Part shown: piece by piece, positions 24,007-32,467 of the stretch
Layout of the letters: every line of letters begins with the position of its first letter
Position numbering within the stretch: position 1 is the stretch's first letter
Assembly: GCA_963664625.1 (NCBI GenBank)
Contig: OY761541.1
Location: forward strand, 434,001-498,000
Length of the DNA: 64,000 nucleotides
Direction: 5' to 3'
Source of the DNA: CBDCFV01 sp963664625
GTDB lineage: Bacteria > Chloroflexota > Dehalococcoidia > Lucifugimonadales > UBA3495
Position numbers and translations under genes: made by a program
The notes under the pieces: generated by a model
What the model was told of the DNA's origin: nothing
The model's database searches: none
The model's input: only the letters and a program-made list of their open reading frames with translations

Positions 24007-24948
24007 ATGCGAAACAAGGTAACCGTAGTCGGCGCGGGCAACGTCGGCGCAACGACCGCTCTGCGGATTCATCAATTGGGCTACGCCGACGTGGTACTCG
24101 TCGACGTCATAGAAGACCTTCCCCAAGGCAAAGGACTGGATATGCTGGAGGCCGGGCCGGTCACCGGAACGGACGCCGGCATTATCGGCAGCAACAGCTA
24201 CGAAGAGACTGCGGACTCCGACCTCGTCGTGATCACCGCCGGTATCGCCCGCCGACCGGGCATGAGCCGCGACGACCTGCTGTTGACCAACATGCGGATT
24301 ACGTCGTCGGTGACGGAACAGGTGGTCAAGCACTCGCCCAACTGCATCATCATCGCGGTCACCAATCCCCTGGACGCCATGGTGCAGAACGTGTACGAAA
24401 GCAGCGGCTTCCCCAGGAACCGCGTCTTTGGCATGGCCGGTGTGCTCGATACCGCCCGCTTCCGGACATTCATAGCTCAGGAACTCAACGTGTCAGTGGA
24501 GGACGTGCAGGCGCTGGTGCTGGGCGGCCACGGCGACGACATGGTCCCCCTGGTCCGCTACACGACTGCCGGCGGCATCCCCATCACCGAGTTGATGGCC
24601 GAGGAAAAGATAGACCAACTGGTGCAGCGCACCCGTGACGGTGGCGGGGAAATCGTCGCATTGCTTAAAGAGGGCAGCGCCTACTACGCCCCGTCCGCCG
24701 CCATTACCCAGATGGTGGAAGCAGTGCTGCTGGACAAGAAGCGAATCCTGCCCTGCTGCGCCTACCTGGAGGGTGAGTACGGCATCAACGGCCTGTGCGT
24801 AGGCGTCCCGGTCAAGGTCGGCGCCAACGGCATGGAGGAAGTCATCCAGATCGGCCTCACCGAGTCCGAGAAGGCGGCCCTCAACCGCTCCGCCGCCAGC
24901 GTCCAGGAACTGGTGGAGGTGATGAAGCAGGCCAGGGCTGGAGCATAG
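24007..24948 (+). CDS. mdh: Malate dehydrogenase (LDH-like type)
   Basis: NAD-dependent oxidation of malate to oxaloacetate. The 313-residue protein has the dinucleotide motif GAGNVGATTA at residues 8-17. The substrate loop reads ARRPGMSRDDL, where the arginines mark malate rather than lactate specificity. VTNPLDAMVQ and the catalytic histidine in LGGHGDDMVPL are present. It lies after icd on the same strand. The type matches the thermostable tetrameric MDH group found in Chloroflexota and others. Confidence 0.95.
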   Translation: MRNKVTVVGAGNVGATTALRIHQLGYADVVLVDVIEDLPQGKGLDMLEAGPVTGTDAGIIGSNSYEETADSDLVVITAGIARRPGMSRDDLLLTNMRITSSVTEQVVKHSPNCIIIAVTNPLDAMVQNVYESSGFPRNRVFGMAGVLDTARFRTFIAQELNVSVEDVQALVLGGHGDDMVPLVRYTTAGGIPITELMAEEKIDQLVQRTRDGGGEIVALLKEGSAYYAPSAAITQMVEAVLLDKKRILPCCAYLEGEYGINGLCVGVPVKVGANGMEEVIQIGLTESEKAALNRSAASVQELVEVMKQARAGA

Positions 24949-25010
24949 CGCCGTTACAATTGAAATCCCTTGACTTGCCGGTTGTCCGACCGTTTCCCAC
25001 TGCGGCCCAG

Positions 25011-25038
25011 TTGACAGGTACGACTGGGTCAATAATTT
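25011..25038 (+). promoter_or_regulatory. Predicted promoter for the membrane-protein pair at 25.1 kb
   Basis: A perfect TTGACA (25011-25016) is followed after 16 bp by TAATTT (25033-25038), about 50 bp before the first gene of the pair. Confidence 0.45.
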
Positions 25039-25090
25039 TTTGGGCCAGCTGCATAATCACGCGGGTGGCAGACCGTACGGTTGAGCGACG

Positions 25091-25705
25091 TTGCGTTTTT
25101 TAAGGAAATCTGCGCTCCCGTTCTGGGTGCTGTTCCCTGTAGTGCTTGCAATCACTTTGACCCTGCTGGCGCTCATCGGGATCAACGACTCGACACCAGA
25201 GCGAGAGATATATCTTCGTGTTGCCGCGGCAGTCATTATTGCGGTCGTCGCGACCCTCTTCCTGCTCATATCTTACAGGGTGTCAATCATTGGCTTCAGG
25301 AAGGTAGGGAAGCGTACGTTGGCTTGGATTACCATTCAGACGGTTAGAAAGGCTATAATAAGCTACAGTATAATTGTCTCTTCATCCGGCGTCGCACGCA
25401 TGGAGGGAACTGTGGTCGTAGGTTTGGAATCAGGTTCCAAGGCCGGAATCAATATAGGTGACCAATTTATAGTGACCAACAGTATCAGCCGGGAACAATT
25501 GGGTGTCCTAGAAGTCGCTTCGCTCGACAAAGATTCCGGCTTGTGTGCAGTGGTGGATTACACAAATCCGGAATTCTGGGATGCGTTAGAGATACGCACA
25601 GACTACGACCCATCTCCCCCTACAGGCGTCACGATTACAAGAGATGCTCGGGAAGATGAGCTGTTCCAATGGCTGCGTCATCTGCTGTCGACGTGGAGAG
25701 GCTAA
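25091..25705 (+). CDS. Membrane protein of unknown function with FlgT-C-like domain
   Basis: A 204-residue protein not assigned to a known family. Two membrane helices are evident (about residues 9-31 and 44-64), separated by a short charged loop. The soluble part (about 100-170) contains GTVVVGLESGSKAGINIGDQ, a pattern of a strand, a GS-GI turn and a GD strand seen in FlgT C-terminal-like and related beta-barrel domains. The predicted start is TTG 25091 with no good ribosome site, so the true start could be slightly downstream. The next gene starts 2 nt after its stop. Confidence 0.5.
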   Translation: MRFLRKSALPFWVLFPVVLAITLTLLALIGINDSTPEREIYLRVAAAVIIAVVATLFLLISYRVSIIGFRKVGKRTLAWITIQTVRKAIISYSIIVSSSGVARMEGTVVVGLESGSKAGINIGDQFIVTNSISREQLGVLEVASLDKDSGLCAVVDYTNPEFWDALEIRTDYDPSPPTGVTITRDAREDELFQWLRHLLSTWRG

Positions 25706-25707
25706 GC

Positions 25708-26139
25708 ATGACCATCTTGGGGAAAGTTGCGTCAATTCTGAACGAACGGGAAGTAGTCATAAACAGAGGCAGCGAAGATGGCATTGCCAACGGAATGACC
25801 TTTCGCATTACTACCGCAGGCGAACAAATAACCGACCCGGATACCGGCGCGTGTCTCGGCACTTTCATTCGGGACAAAATAGGCATCAAAATCTCGGAAG
25901 TACATCCTAAATTTTCAGTTGGGCGAACATATGAATCGTACAAAGTTATGGTTCCCGCCTATGATTCGTCCCGGCAGGGGCCAAAAAAATCAGACTTGCA
26001 GAGAGAAGTAACTCGAGTCCGCACCCTGCGAATAGCTGGAAGCACCCCGGACGAAAGTAAGACATTCGACACACTACGCGAAGACCAGAGCATAGTCCAA
26101 GTTGGAGACCGGGTCATACAGGATATTACCACCTCATAG
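25708..26139 (+). CDS. Soluble partner with FlgT-C-like domain, unknown function
   Basis: A 143-residue protein starting at ATG 25708, 2 nt after the stop of the membrane protein. Its first half (GKVASILNEREVVINRGSED then GIANGMTF) has the same strand-turn-strand pattern as the partner, followed by DPDTGACLGTF and an FSVGRTYES segment. The C-terminal half has a second lobe ending VQVGDRVIQDI. The repeated VxxGD/GM pattern suggests two small barrel domains. No catalytic motif is visible. The pair may form a membrane-tethered complex; this is inference. Confidence 0.55.
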   Translation: MTILGKVASILNEREVVINRGSEDGIANGMTFRITTAGEQITDPDTGACLGTFIRDKIGIKISEVHPKFSVGRTYESYKVMVPAYDSSRQGPKKSDLQREVTRVRTLRIAGSTPDESKTFDTLREDQSIVQVGDRVIQDITTS

Positions 26140-26165
26140 TAAGAACCATTTTATGGAGGCCCACA

Positions 26166-27455
26166 ATGCCAAACCGCACACCCGAGGAAAAACTTCTGCT
26201 GGAAAAGGCCGGACAATACATGCCGGGCGGCTACACCGGCAACCTCCGCTTTAGGGAAGACCTGAACTTCTTGGTCAAAGAGGGCAAGGGGTCACGGGTC
26301 TGGGACGTCAGCGGCAACGAGTACGTGGACTGGATGATGGGTTCGGGGCCGATGGTCCTGGGTCACGCCCATCCTGCCGTTGTAGAAGCGGTCATCAAGG
26401 CCGTGGAGCAGGGCAGCACCTTCTTCGCCAACAACGAAAGGGCCGTGCTGCTGGCTGAACAATTGGTCGAAGCCGTACCTTGCGCGGAAATGGTGCGCTT
26501 CACCACCAGCGGCACCGACGCTACCTTCCAAGCCATGCGCTCCGCCCGCGCCTTCCGGGGCCGCGAGAAGGTACTGAAGTTCGAAGGGGGGTTCCACGGC
26601 ACCAGCGACTACGCCTTGATGAGCGTCACTCCTTCCGCAGCCCAGGAGTTTCCTATTTCCGAACCCAACAGCGGCGGGATCCCGAGGGCCATCCAGGAAC
26701 TGATGTTGATTGCGCCCTACAACGACCTGGAAACGACATCGGCTATCATAGACGCTCATCACGACGAAATGGCTGCCGTCATCGTCGAGCCCCTGCAACG
26801 GATGATCTCACCCCAGCCGGGCTTCCTTCAGGGACTTCGGGACATTACCGCCAAGTACAATATTCCCTTGATATTCGACGAGGTGGTGACCGGGTTCCGG
26901 TTGGCTTGGGGAGGCGCCCAGGAATTCTACGGAGTTACGCCGGACCTCTGCGCCATGGGCAAAATAATGGGAGGCGGCTACCCACTGGCGGCCGTTATGG
27001 GACGCAGCGACATCCTCTCGGTCTACGACGAAGGCTCCGTAGACTCCGACACCTTTGTTAGCCAGATCGGCACCCTCAACGGCAACCCGGTCGCTTGTGC
27101 GGCTGGTCTGGCCACATTGGAGCAACTGCGGCAGGAGGGTGTTTACGAAAAGGTGCGGCACGCCGGCAGCCAAGTGCGTCAAGCGATAACCGATGCCTGC
27201 GCCGAAAGCGGCGTCCCGGTCCAGGTCTGCGGCGAAGACGCCGTGTTCGACGCAGTATTCACCGACCGCCCGGTCCACAACTACCGGGACTGGCTGTCCA
27301 GCGACGGGCGGACAATGGCCGACTTCAACGCCGGCCTGCTTGAAAACGGAGTCTTGAAAGGTTCCAAGTTTTACCCCGCGGTAGTGCACGACGATGAGGC
27401 CGTGGAGAAGACCGTCCAAGCCATCCGCCAATCGGTCTCCAACCTGCAACGGTAG
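26166..27455 (+). CDS. Class III aminotransferase, glutamate-1-semialdehyde aminomutase-like
   Basis: A 429-residue PLP enzyme of aminotransferase class III, closest in pattern to HemL. Seen are MPGGYTGN, GHAHPAVVEAV, the phosphate-binding TTSGTDATFQAMRSARAF, FDEVVTGFRL with the aspartate that contacts the PLP ring, and MGKIMGGGYPLAAVMG with the PLP lysine. True HemL makes 5-aminolevulinate, but many paralogues act on other substrates, and no haem genes are nearby, so the reaction stays open. GGAGG lies just upstream of the ATG. Confidence 0.87.
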   Translation: MPNRTPEEKLLLEKAGQYMPGGYTGNLRFREDLNFLVKEGKGSRVWDVSGNEYVDWMMGSGPMVLGHAHPAVVEAVIKAVEQGSTFFANNERAVLLAEQLVEAVPCAEMVRFTTSGTDATFQAMRSARAFRGREKVLKFEGGFHGTSDYALMSVTPSAAQEFPISEPNSGGIPRAIQELMLIAPYNDLETTSAIIDAHHDEMAAVIVEPLQRMISPQPGFLQGLRDITAKYNIPLIFDEVVTGFRLAWGGAQEFYGVTPDLCAMGKIMGGGYPLAAVMGRSDILSVYDEGSVDSDTFVSQIGTLNGNPVACAAGLATLEQLRQEGVYEKVRHAGSQVRQAITDACAESGVPVQVCGEDAVFDAVFTDRPVHNYRDWLSSDGRTMADFNAGLLENGVLKGSKFYPAVVHDDEAVEKTVQAIRQSVSNLQR

Positions 27456-27470
27456 GCGGTAATCAGGGAA

Positions 27471-28049
27471 ATGGCATCCTACACGACCATACCCAAGCGG
27501 CGTACCCTGAAAACGCTGTTCACCGCGGAAGAGTTGTTGTATCTCCCTTCCAATGGACGCCGCTTGGAACTGGTCGAGGGGAAAATATACGAAATGCCGC
27601 CTGCCAATGGGAGACACGCTGACATCGCCGGGGTTACTGCAAGTATACTGGGACCTCACATTAGAAGTAACCGTTTGGGACGCATTCTGGTTGGCGACCC
27701 CGGTTTTATTTTGCGCCGGAACCCTGACACGGTCCGGGCGCCCGATGTAGCCTTTGTCAGCTATGATCGTTTGCCGGTCGGCGAGTTACCTGAGCAGTAC
27801 CTCCCTCTGGCTCCCGATCTGGCCATAGAGGTAGTCTCTCCCAGCAACCGTACTCCAGAGGTGCTGGAAAAGGTTGCGGAATGGTTTCAAGCCGGGACAC
27901 GCTTGGTCTGGCTGGTGTACCCGTCCCGGCGCACGGTCACGGTTTACCGGTCCATCGCCGACTATGTGGAGTTGACCGAGGACGACACACTGGACGGAGG
28001 CGAAGTGGTCCCTGGGTTCGTTTGCAACGTCGGGGACTTGTTCATCTAG
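27471..28049 (+). CDS. Uma2 family endonuclease-like protein (DUF820), copy 1
   Basis: A 192-residue protein with the PD-(D/E)xK-type fold of the Uma2/DUF820 family. The conserved APDLAIEVVSPSN carries the acidic pair, followed by EKVAEWFQAGTRLVWLV with the lysine. It is 15 bp after the aminotransferase gene. A second copy follows at 28071; the two share the N-terminal KTLFTAEELL segment and the overall pattern but have diverged. The family is common in Cyanobacteria and Chloroflexota, and its cellular role is unknown. Confidence 0.87.
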   Translation: MASYTTIPKRRTLKTLFTAEELLYLPSNGRRLELVEGKIYEMPPANGRHADIAGVTASILGPHIRSNRLGRILVGDPGFILRRNPDTVRAPDVAFVSYDRLPVGELPEQYLPLAPDLAIEVVSPSNRTPEVLEKVAEWFQAGTRLVWLVYPSRRTVTVYRSIADYVELTEDDTLDGGEVVPGFVCNVGDLFI

Positions 28050-28070
28050 CAGCCGGGCGGATAAAGTGTT

Positions 28071-28649
28071 ATGACAACTAGGATAACCACCCTTACAGGG
28101 CGCAGGCTCAAGACTCTGTTCACAGCGGAAGAATTGCTTTGCTTGCCTGCCGACGGGCGTCGCTTGGAGTTGGTCAAAGGAAGGGTCTACGAAATGCCGC
28201 TGGCTGACGATAGGCAAACCGGTGTGGCTGTGCGCATAGGGGCGGCTCTTGAAACGCATGTGAAAGGCAACAGCCTGGGAGCGGCCTTCCCTATGGGGAC
28301 CAAGTTCGTCCTGGGGCGCGATCCTGATACGGTACGGGCGGCCGATTCAGCGTTCGTCGGGCGCGGCCGCATACCTGAAAATGGACTCCACCAAGGCTGC
28401 TTCCCCATGGCACCGGACTTGGCGGTGGAAGTAGTGTCTCCACAGGACAGACCGCTGGACGTGCGGGAGAAAATCGAGGACTGGCTGCAAGGGGGCACAC
28501 GTTTAATATGGGTGGTCCAACGGGTGCAACGGACCGTCACCATCTACCGTCCACTGGGAGACCCGACAGAGCTTTCCGAAGGAGCAAGTTTGGACGGCGA
28601 GGAAGTGGTCGCCGGGTTCACTTGCGAAGTGCGGGACCTTTTCGTTTAA
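28071..28649 (+). CDS. Uma2 family endonuclease-like protein (DUF820), copy 2
   Basis: Also 192 residues, arranged head to tail with copy 1 after a 21-bp gap. The putative active-site strand is APDLAVEVVSPQD and the lysine lies in REKIEDWLQGGTRLIWVV. Same length and position of all motifs show a tandem duplication followed by divergence. It converges on the succinate dehydrogenase operon, from which it is separated by a hairpin. Confidence 0.87.
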   Translation: MTTRITTLTGRRLKTLFTAEELLCLPADGRRLELVKGRVYEMPLADDRQTGVAVRIGAALETHVKGNSLGAAFPMGTKFVLGRDPDTVRAADSAFVGRGRIPENGLHQGCFPMAPDLAVEVVSPQDRPLDVREKIEDWLQGGTRLIWVVQRVQRTVTIYRPLGDPTELSEGASLDGEEVVAGFTCEVRDLFV

Positions 28650-28660
28650 TAACCATTGAA

Positions 28661-28695
28661 GCCCGAGTGAAACAGGTTGACCATCTCACTCGGGC
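28661..28695. terminator. Hairpin between convergent Uma2 and sdh genes
   Basis: A perfect 10-bp stem, GCCCGAGTGA (28661-28670) and TCACTCGGGC (28686-28695), with a 15-nt loop lies between the stops of the two converging units. There is no U tract, so it may act as an mRNA end stabiliser or a weak bidirectional terminator. Confidence 0.5.
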
Positions 28696-28711
28696 GAGAC
28701 CGCCCCAAGGG

Positions 28712-29599
28712 TTAATGCGCCGCCGCGCCCAGCTTTGTGACCAGCGGCCTGGTGTTGATGATGTGGCGTTGCAGCCCCAGGTCTTCGGGGCGTACACCCA
28801 TGGCCAACCCGATCGCTTGCGGCATGTGCAGGATGGGCATATCTATGGGCCGTTGCGCCTGAGCTGAGGCTTTTGGTTGAAACTGATCCAGGTTGAGGTG
28901 GCACAACGGACAGGGTGTCACCATGGCGTCGGCCCCCAGGTCTTTCACTTCCGAAGTATGCTTGGCTACCATGGCCACCGAGTTCTTCTCGTTGATGGTC
29001 AGGATGGGGAACCCGCAGCAGCGGGTCTTGCCGCTGAAGTCCACCACTGTGGCCCCCAGGATCTCGATGAGCCGCTCCAGTGACGAGGCCCGCTCCGGGT
29101 TGTTCTCGAAGTCCAATGCGTCCGTGGGCCGCACAATGTAGCAACCATAGAAGGGCGCCAATCGCACGCCTGCCAAGGGCCTGGTTATCAACGGCGTCAG
29201 GTTGTCCAAGCCGTAGTCCTCCAAGAGTATCCACAGCAGGTGCTTTGGCACTGCCGTCCCCTTGTATTCCAGTCCCTCTTCGGCCAGTTCCTTGTTGACC
29301 TGCGCCAAGTATTCGGCGTCATTGACCATGCGGAAATTGGCTTGGCTCATCACGCCCTGGCAGGTGCTGCAAATAGTCATAATGGGAAGCCCCAAGGCTT
29401 CCGACATGGCAAAGGTCCTGGCATTGAGCACGTCGCCCAGGAACCGGTTTTTCTCTTGGAGAACGCCGGCGCCGGTGCACGACGCACCGGGCATCTCTTG
29501 CAACTCAATGCCTAACCGCTGGCAAATCAGCTTGGCGGCGGGATATAGCTCCGGGCAGCCACCGCGGGAAACGCAACCCGGGTAAAACGCGTATTTCAA
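28712..29599 (-). CDS. SdhE/HdrB-like CCG-domain subunit of succinate dehydrogenase
   Basis: A 295-residue protein with two cysteine-rich CCG domains, as in heterodisulfide reductase HdrB and the membrane-associated E subunit of class E succinate:quinone reductases. Domain 1 shows YPGCVSRGG, ASCTGAG and CSTCQGV; domain 2 shows YGCYIVRP, the signature KTRCCGFPI and TPCPLCHLNL. No transmembrane helices are evident. It follows sdhB and sdhA on the same strand, so it probably replaces the usual SdhC/D membrane anchors and links the complex to quinone. Confidence 0.85.
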   Translation of the reverse strand: MKYAFYPGCVSRGGCPELYPAAKLICQRLGIELQEMPGASCTGAGVLQEKNRFLGDVLNARTFAMSEALGLPIMTICSTCQGVMSQANFRMVNDAEYLAQVNKELAEEGLEYKGTAVPKHLLWILLEDYGLDNLTPLITRPLAGVRLAPFYGCYIVRPTDALDFENNPERASSLERLIEILGATVVDFSGKTRCCGFPILTINEKNSVAMVAKHTSEVKDLGADAMVTPCPLCHLNLDQFQPKASAQAQRPIDMPILHMPQAIGLAMGVRPEDLGLQRHIINTRPLVTKLGAAAH

Positions 29600-29650
29600 C
29601 CTGGTCCTCCGGGGTTACCAGAATAGGGCACGCTCCCGCGTGCCTGACGA

Positions 29651-30619
29651 TCACTCTTCGTTGTCTTCCAGCCGGCGGAAAATATCTCGGACGTGGTTGA
29701 CGCCTTCGATTTTCTCGTGTGTGAACGGGGGCAACTTCCCGTGAGTCAAAGCGCGCAACGCTTCAGGCGCCATGTTCAACAGGGCGGGAAGGTTGGTCAT
29801 GCCCACGGTCTTGGGCACAAGACGCAGTTCGTCCAGCCGACCGCTGTGCTCCACCGAGTCACTGAACGCCTCGGCGTGCCTTGCGCCATTGGTGTTGGTC
29901 AGACCCACGGATATGGCTTGGTCTCGCAGGGCCATTATCCTGTCCATCGGGGCTACTCCTTTTGGACAGGCTTGGACGCACTCGTAGCACCGGGTGCAGT
30001 CCCACATCCCCGTCGGCTCGTTCAAAGCCTTCAACCGCTCTACGGAGCGGCCTTCGGCATCGCCGTCCCTCGGATCTGCGGTGAACCGGTATGCCTTGGC
30101 CAATGCCGCCGGACCAAGGAACGTGGGGTCCACTTCCAGCACCGTGCAATCGGACACGCAAGCGCCGCACATGATGCAGGCGGTTACTCCTGACAGATGC
30201 AGCATGGACTCTGCGGAGGCGATGTACTCCGCCTCCGGCTCGGGGCCTTCGGGCTGCAAATACGGCTCGACCTCCATTATCTTCGACCAGAACATGTCGA
30301 AGTCCACCACGAGGTCTTTGACGACCGGCATCACCCCGGCCGGTTCGATGACGATAGTGTTGTCTTCGCCGACAGCGGCCCGAGCCTGCGTCTTGCAAGC
30401 CAACGCCGCGTGGCCGTTGATGCGCATGGCGCATGAACCGCAGATGGCGCTCCGGCAAGAACAACGCAGGCTCAGGGAGCCGTCCATGTCTTCCCGTATC
30501 TTGATGAGAGCATCCAGCACCGTGCCGCTCTCTTCCAGAGTCACGGCATAGTCCTGCCAGTAGGACAGCGGTGGGTCGACTTCCGGGTCGTACCTCTTCA
30601 CTCTGATGGTAACGTCCAT
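29651..30619 (-). CDS. sdhB: Succinate dehydrogenase/fumarate reductase iron-sulfur subunit
   Basis: Carries electrons from the flavin subunit toward quinone. The 322-residue protein has the [2Fe-2S] plant-ferredoxin motif CRSAICGSCAMRING near residue 54, then CIMCGACVSDC and CTRCYECVQACPKG for the [4Fe-4S] and [3Fe-4S] clusters. It is longer than E. coli SdhB (238 residues) because of a C-terminal extension of about 80 residues. It starts 3 nt after the sdhA stop and precedes the CCG-domain gene, forming an sdhABE-type operon. Confidence 0.93.
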   Translation of the reverse strand: MDVTIRVKRYDPEVDPPLSYWQDYAVTLEESGTVLDALIKIREDMDGSLSLRCSCRSAICGSCAMRINGHAALACKTQARAAVGEDNTIVIEPAGVMPVVKDLVVDFDMFWSKIMEVEPYLQPEGPEPEAEYIASAESMLHLSGVTACIMCGACVSDCTVLEVDPTFLGPAALAKAYRFTADPRDGDAEGRSVERLKALNEPTGMWDCTRCYECVQACPKGVAPMDRIMALRDQAISVGLTNTNGARHAEAFSDSVEHSGRLDELRLVPKTVGMTNLPALLNMAPEALRALTHGKLPPFTHEKIEGVNHVRDIFRRLEDNEE

Positions 30620-30622
30620 GCG

Positions 30623-32302
30623 TCAGTATTTCCTTTCTTCGGGAGTCCATTTGGTTATGGAAACCGGCGAGTAGGAGATTTCGGGGCCTTCCTCGCCCTT
30701 GGAGGCGACGATGTGCTTCATCCAGTTCTCGTCGTCGCGGTTGGGATAGTCGGTCCGTGCCTGCGCCCCGCGGCTGTCCTTCCGGTCCAACGCGCTCATG
30801 GCGATGGTCTCGGCGCAGTCCAGCATGAATCCCAACTCCAGGGCGAACACCAGGTCGGTGTTGAACACCCGTCCCTTGTTGTCGACCGGCACGTTCCGGT
30901 ACCGCTCCTTGAGTCCCTGCAGGTCGTGCGCGGTCTCCTGCATTCCGCTTTCGTCGCGGTAAACGGCCAGATTTTTGTTCATCGACTGTCCCATGCCCAA
31001 CCTGACATCCCCTACCCGGTCACCGTTTTGGGGACGGTCCAGAATGTCCTGTATACGCTGCTGTTCCCGTCTCACCGTCTCGTCTACATCGAACTCTATG
31101 TACTCCAGTTCGCGGGAGGCGCGCGCTGCGTGGGCACCGGACCGTTGCCCGAATACGATGGTATCGAGCAGGGAATTGGCCCCCAACCGGTTGCCGCCGT
31201 GGACGCTGACACACGCGCACTCGCCGGCCGCGTAAACGCCCGGCAGGTTGGTCAGCCCGTCTACGTCAGTCTTGATTCCGCCCATCATGTAGTGCATGCC
31301 CGGCCGTATCGGTATAGGCTCCTTGATCATGTCAACGCCCACCAGGTCGATGCCGATCTCCCTGATCTGGCTGAGCTTTTCCATGATCAGGCCCTCGCCC
31401 AAGTGACGGCAGTCCAACAGCACGCAGCCGTTGATGCCATTGCCGGCGTTGATTTCGGTCTGCTCCGCCCGGGACACCACGTCGCGGGAGGCCAGTTCCT
31501 TCATCGTCGGGGCATACCTCTCCATGAAACGGTCGCCGTTCTTGTCCAGCAGGTAGGCTCCCTCACCCCTCGCCGCCTCGGAGATCAACACTCCGCTTCC
31601 GGCCAGGGTGGTGGGATGGTACTGGACCATTTCCATATCCATCAGCCGGGCGCCGGCATTGTACGCCAAGGCTATTCCGTCACCGGTCACGATCAGCGCG
31701 TTGGTGCTGGGTTCGAACAGCCTTCCCAGTCCGCCGGTACAGAAGATTATGGTCTTGGCTCGTATGGCGTAGACCTGACCGGTGCGTATTTCAAGGGCCG
31801 TTACGCCGCACACACGGTCGTCCTCCTCTATCAGGCCTGTAACAAACCATTCTTCGTAGCGGCGCACACCGGACTTGATCAACTGCTCGAACATCACGTG
31901 CAGCATCGCCTGTCCCGTAAAGTCCCCGACGAAAAAGGTCCTGGCGCGGCGCTGGCCGCCGAAGGCGCGAGTCCCCAACCGGCCTTCGTCATCCCGGTTG
32001 AAAGTTACCCCCATGTGCTCCATGTCGATCAACGCCTGCCCAGCGGAGCGGCACATCACCTCGATGGCGTCTTGGTCGCCCAGGAAATCGCTCCCCTTCA
32101 CGGTATCGTAAGCGTGGTCCTCCCAGTCGTCTCCCCGGTCAAGCAGAGCGGCGTTGATGCCTCCCTGTGCCGCGTTGGAATGGCTCCGCACCGGGTGGAC
32201 TTTGCTGATGATGGCGGCGTTGGCCCCCTCGGCCCGCGCGGCAATCGCGGCCCGCATACCGGCCAATCCCGCTCCGATGACTAGGACATCGTGTTCCAGC
32301 AT
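30623..32302 (-). CDS. sdhA: Succinate dehydrogenase/fumarate reductase flavoprotein subunit
   Basis: The FAD subunit that oxidises succinate or reduces fumarate. In 559 residues it shows the dinucleotide motif VIGAGLAGMRAAIAA at the N-terminus, the flavinylation segment SHSNAAQGGINAAL with the histidine that binds FAD, and the active-site region HGGNRLGANSLLDTIVFGQR. The direction of the reaction cannot be told from sequence; with icd and mdh nearby, succinate oxidation in the TCA cycle is likely. First gene of the operon. Confidence 0.95.
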   Translation of the reverse strand: MLEHDVLVIGAGLAGMRAAIAARAEGANAAIISKVHPVRSHSNAAQGGINAALLDRGDDWEDHAYDTVKGSDFLGDQDAIEVMCRSAGQALIDMEHMGVTFNRDDEGRLGTRAFGGQRRARTFFVGDFTGQAMLHVMFEQLIKSGVRRYEEWFVTGLIEEDDRVCGVTALEIRTGQVYAIRAKTIIFCTGGLGRLFEPSTNALIVTGDGIALAYNAGARLMDMEMVQYHPTTLAGSGVLISEAARGEGAYLLDKNGDRFMERYAPTMKELASRDVVSRAEQTEINAGNGINGCVLLDCRHLGEGLIMEKLSQIREIGIDLVGVDMIKEPIPIRPGMHYMMGGIKTDVDGLTNLPGVYAAGECACVSVHGGNRLGANSLLDTIVFGQRSGAHAARASRELEYIEFDVDETVRREQQRIQDILDRPQNGDRVGDVRLGMGQSMNKNLAVYRDESGMQETAHDLQGLKERYRNVPVDNKGRVFNTDLVFALELGFMLDCAETIAMSALDRKDSRGAQARTDYPNRDDENWMKHIVASKGEEGPEISYSPVSITKWTPEERKY

Positions 32303-32424
32303 TGGCGCCTCTTCCTCCGGTATTGCCTTTGAAAATATCAGCGCCTGCCGTTCTTAGAAGGCGCCGACTATTAGCATTGGGTCGTTTCGAGCGTCATTAG
32401 CCTCAACGCTAGAAAACGCCACTC

Positions 32425-32433
32425 AATATATCA
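32425..32433 (-). promoter_or_regulatory. Possible extended -10 promoter for the sdh operon
   Basis: The minus strand has TGA directly before TATATT (complement 32425-32430), an extended -10 pattern, about 120 bp upstream of sdhA. No clear -35. Tentative. Confidence 0.3.
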
Positions 32434-32467
32434 GAATCTCACTTGAGCATCTATACAAGCTACCGTC

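Noticed and set aside
24949..25090. tRNA or small RNA genes in the gaps
   Set aside because: No cloverleaf with a TTCGA-type T-loop or a CCA end was found in this or the other intergenic gaps examined by eye.
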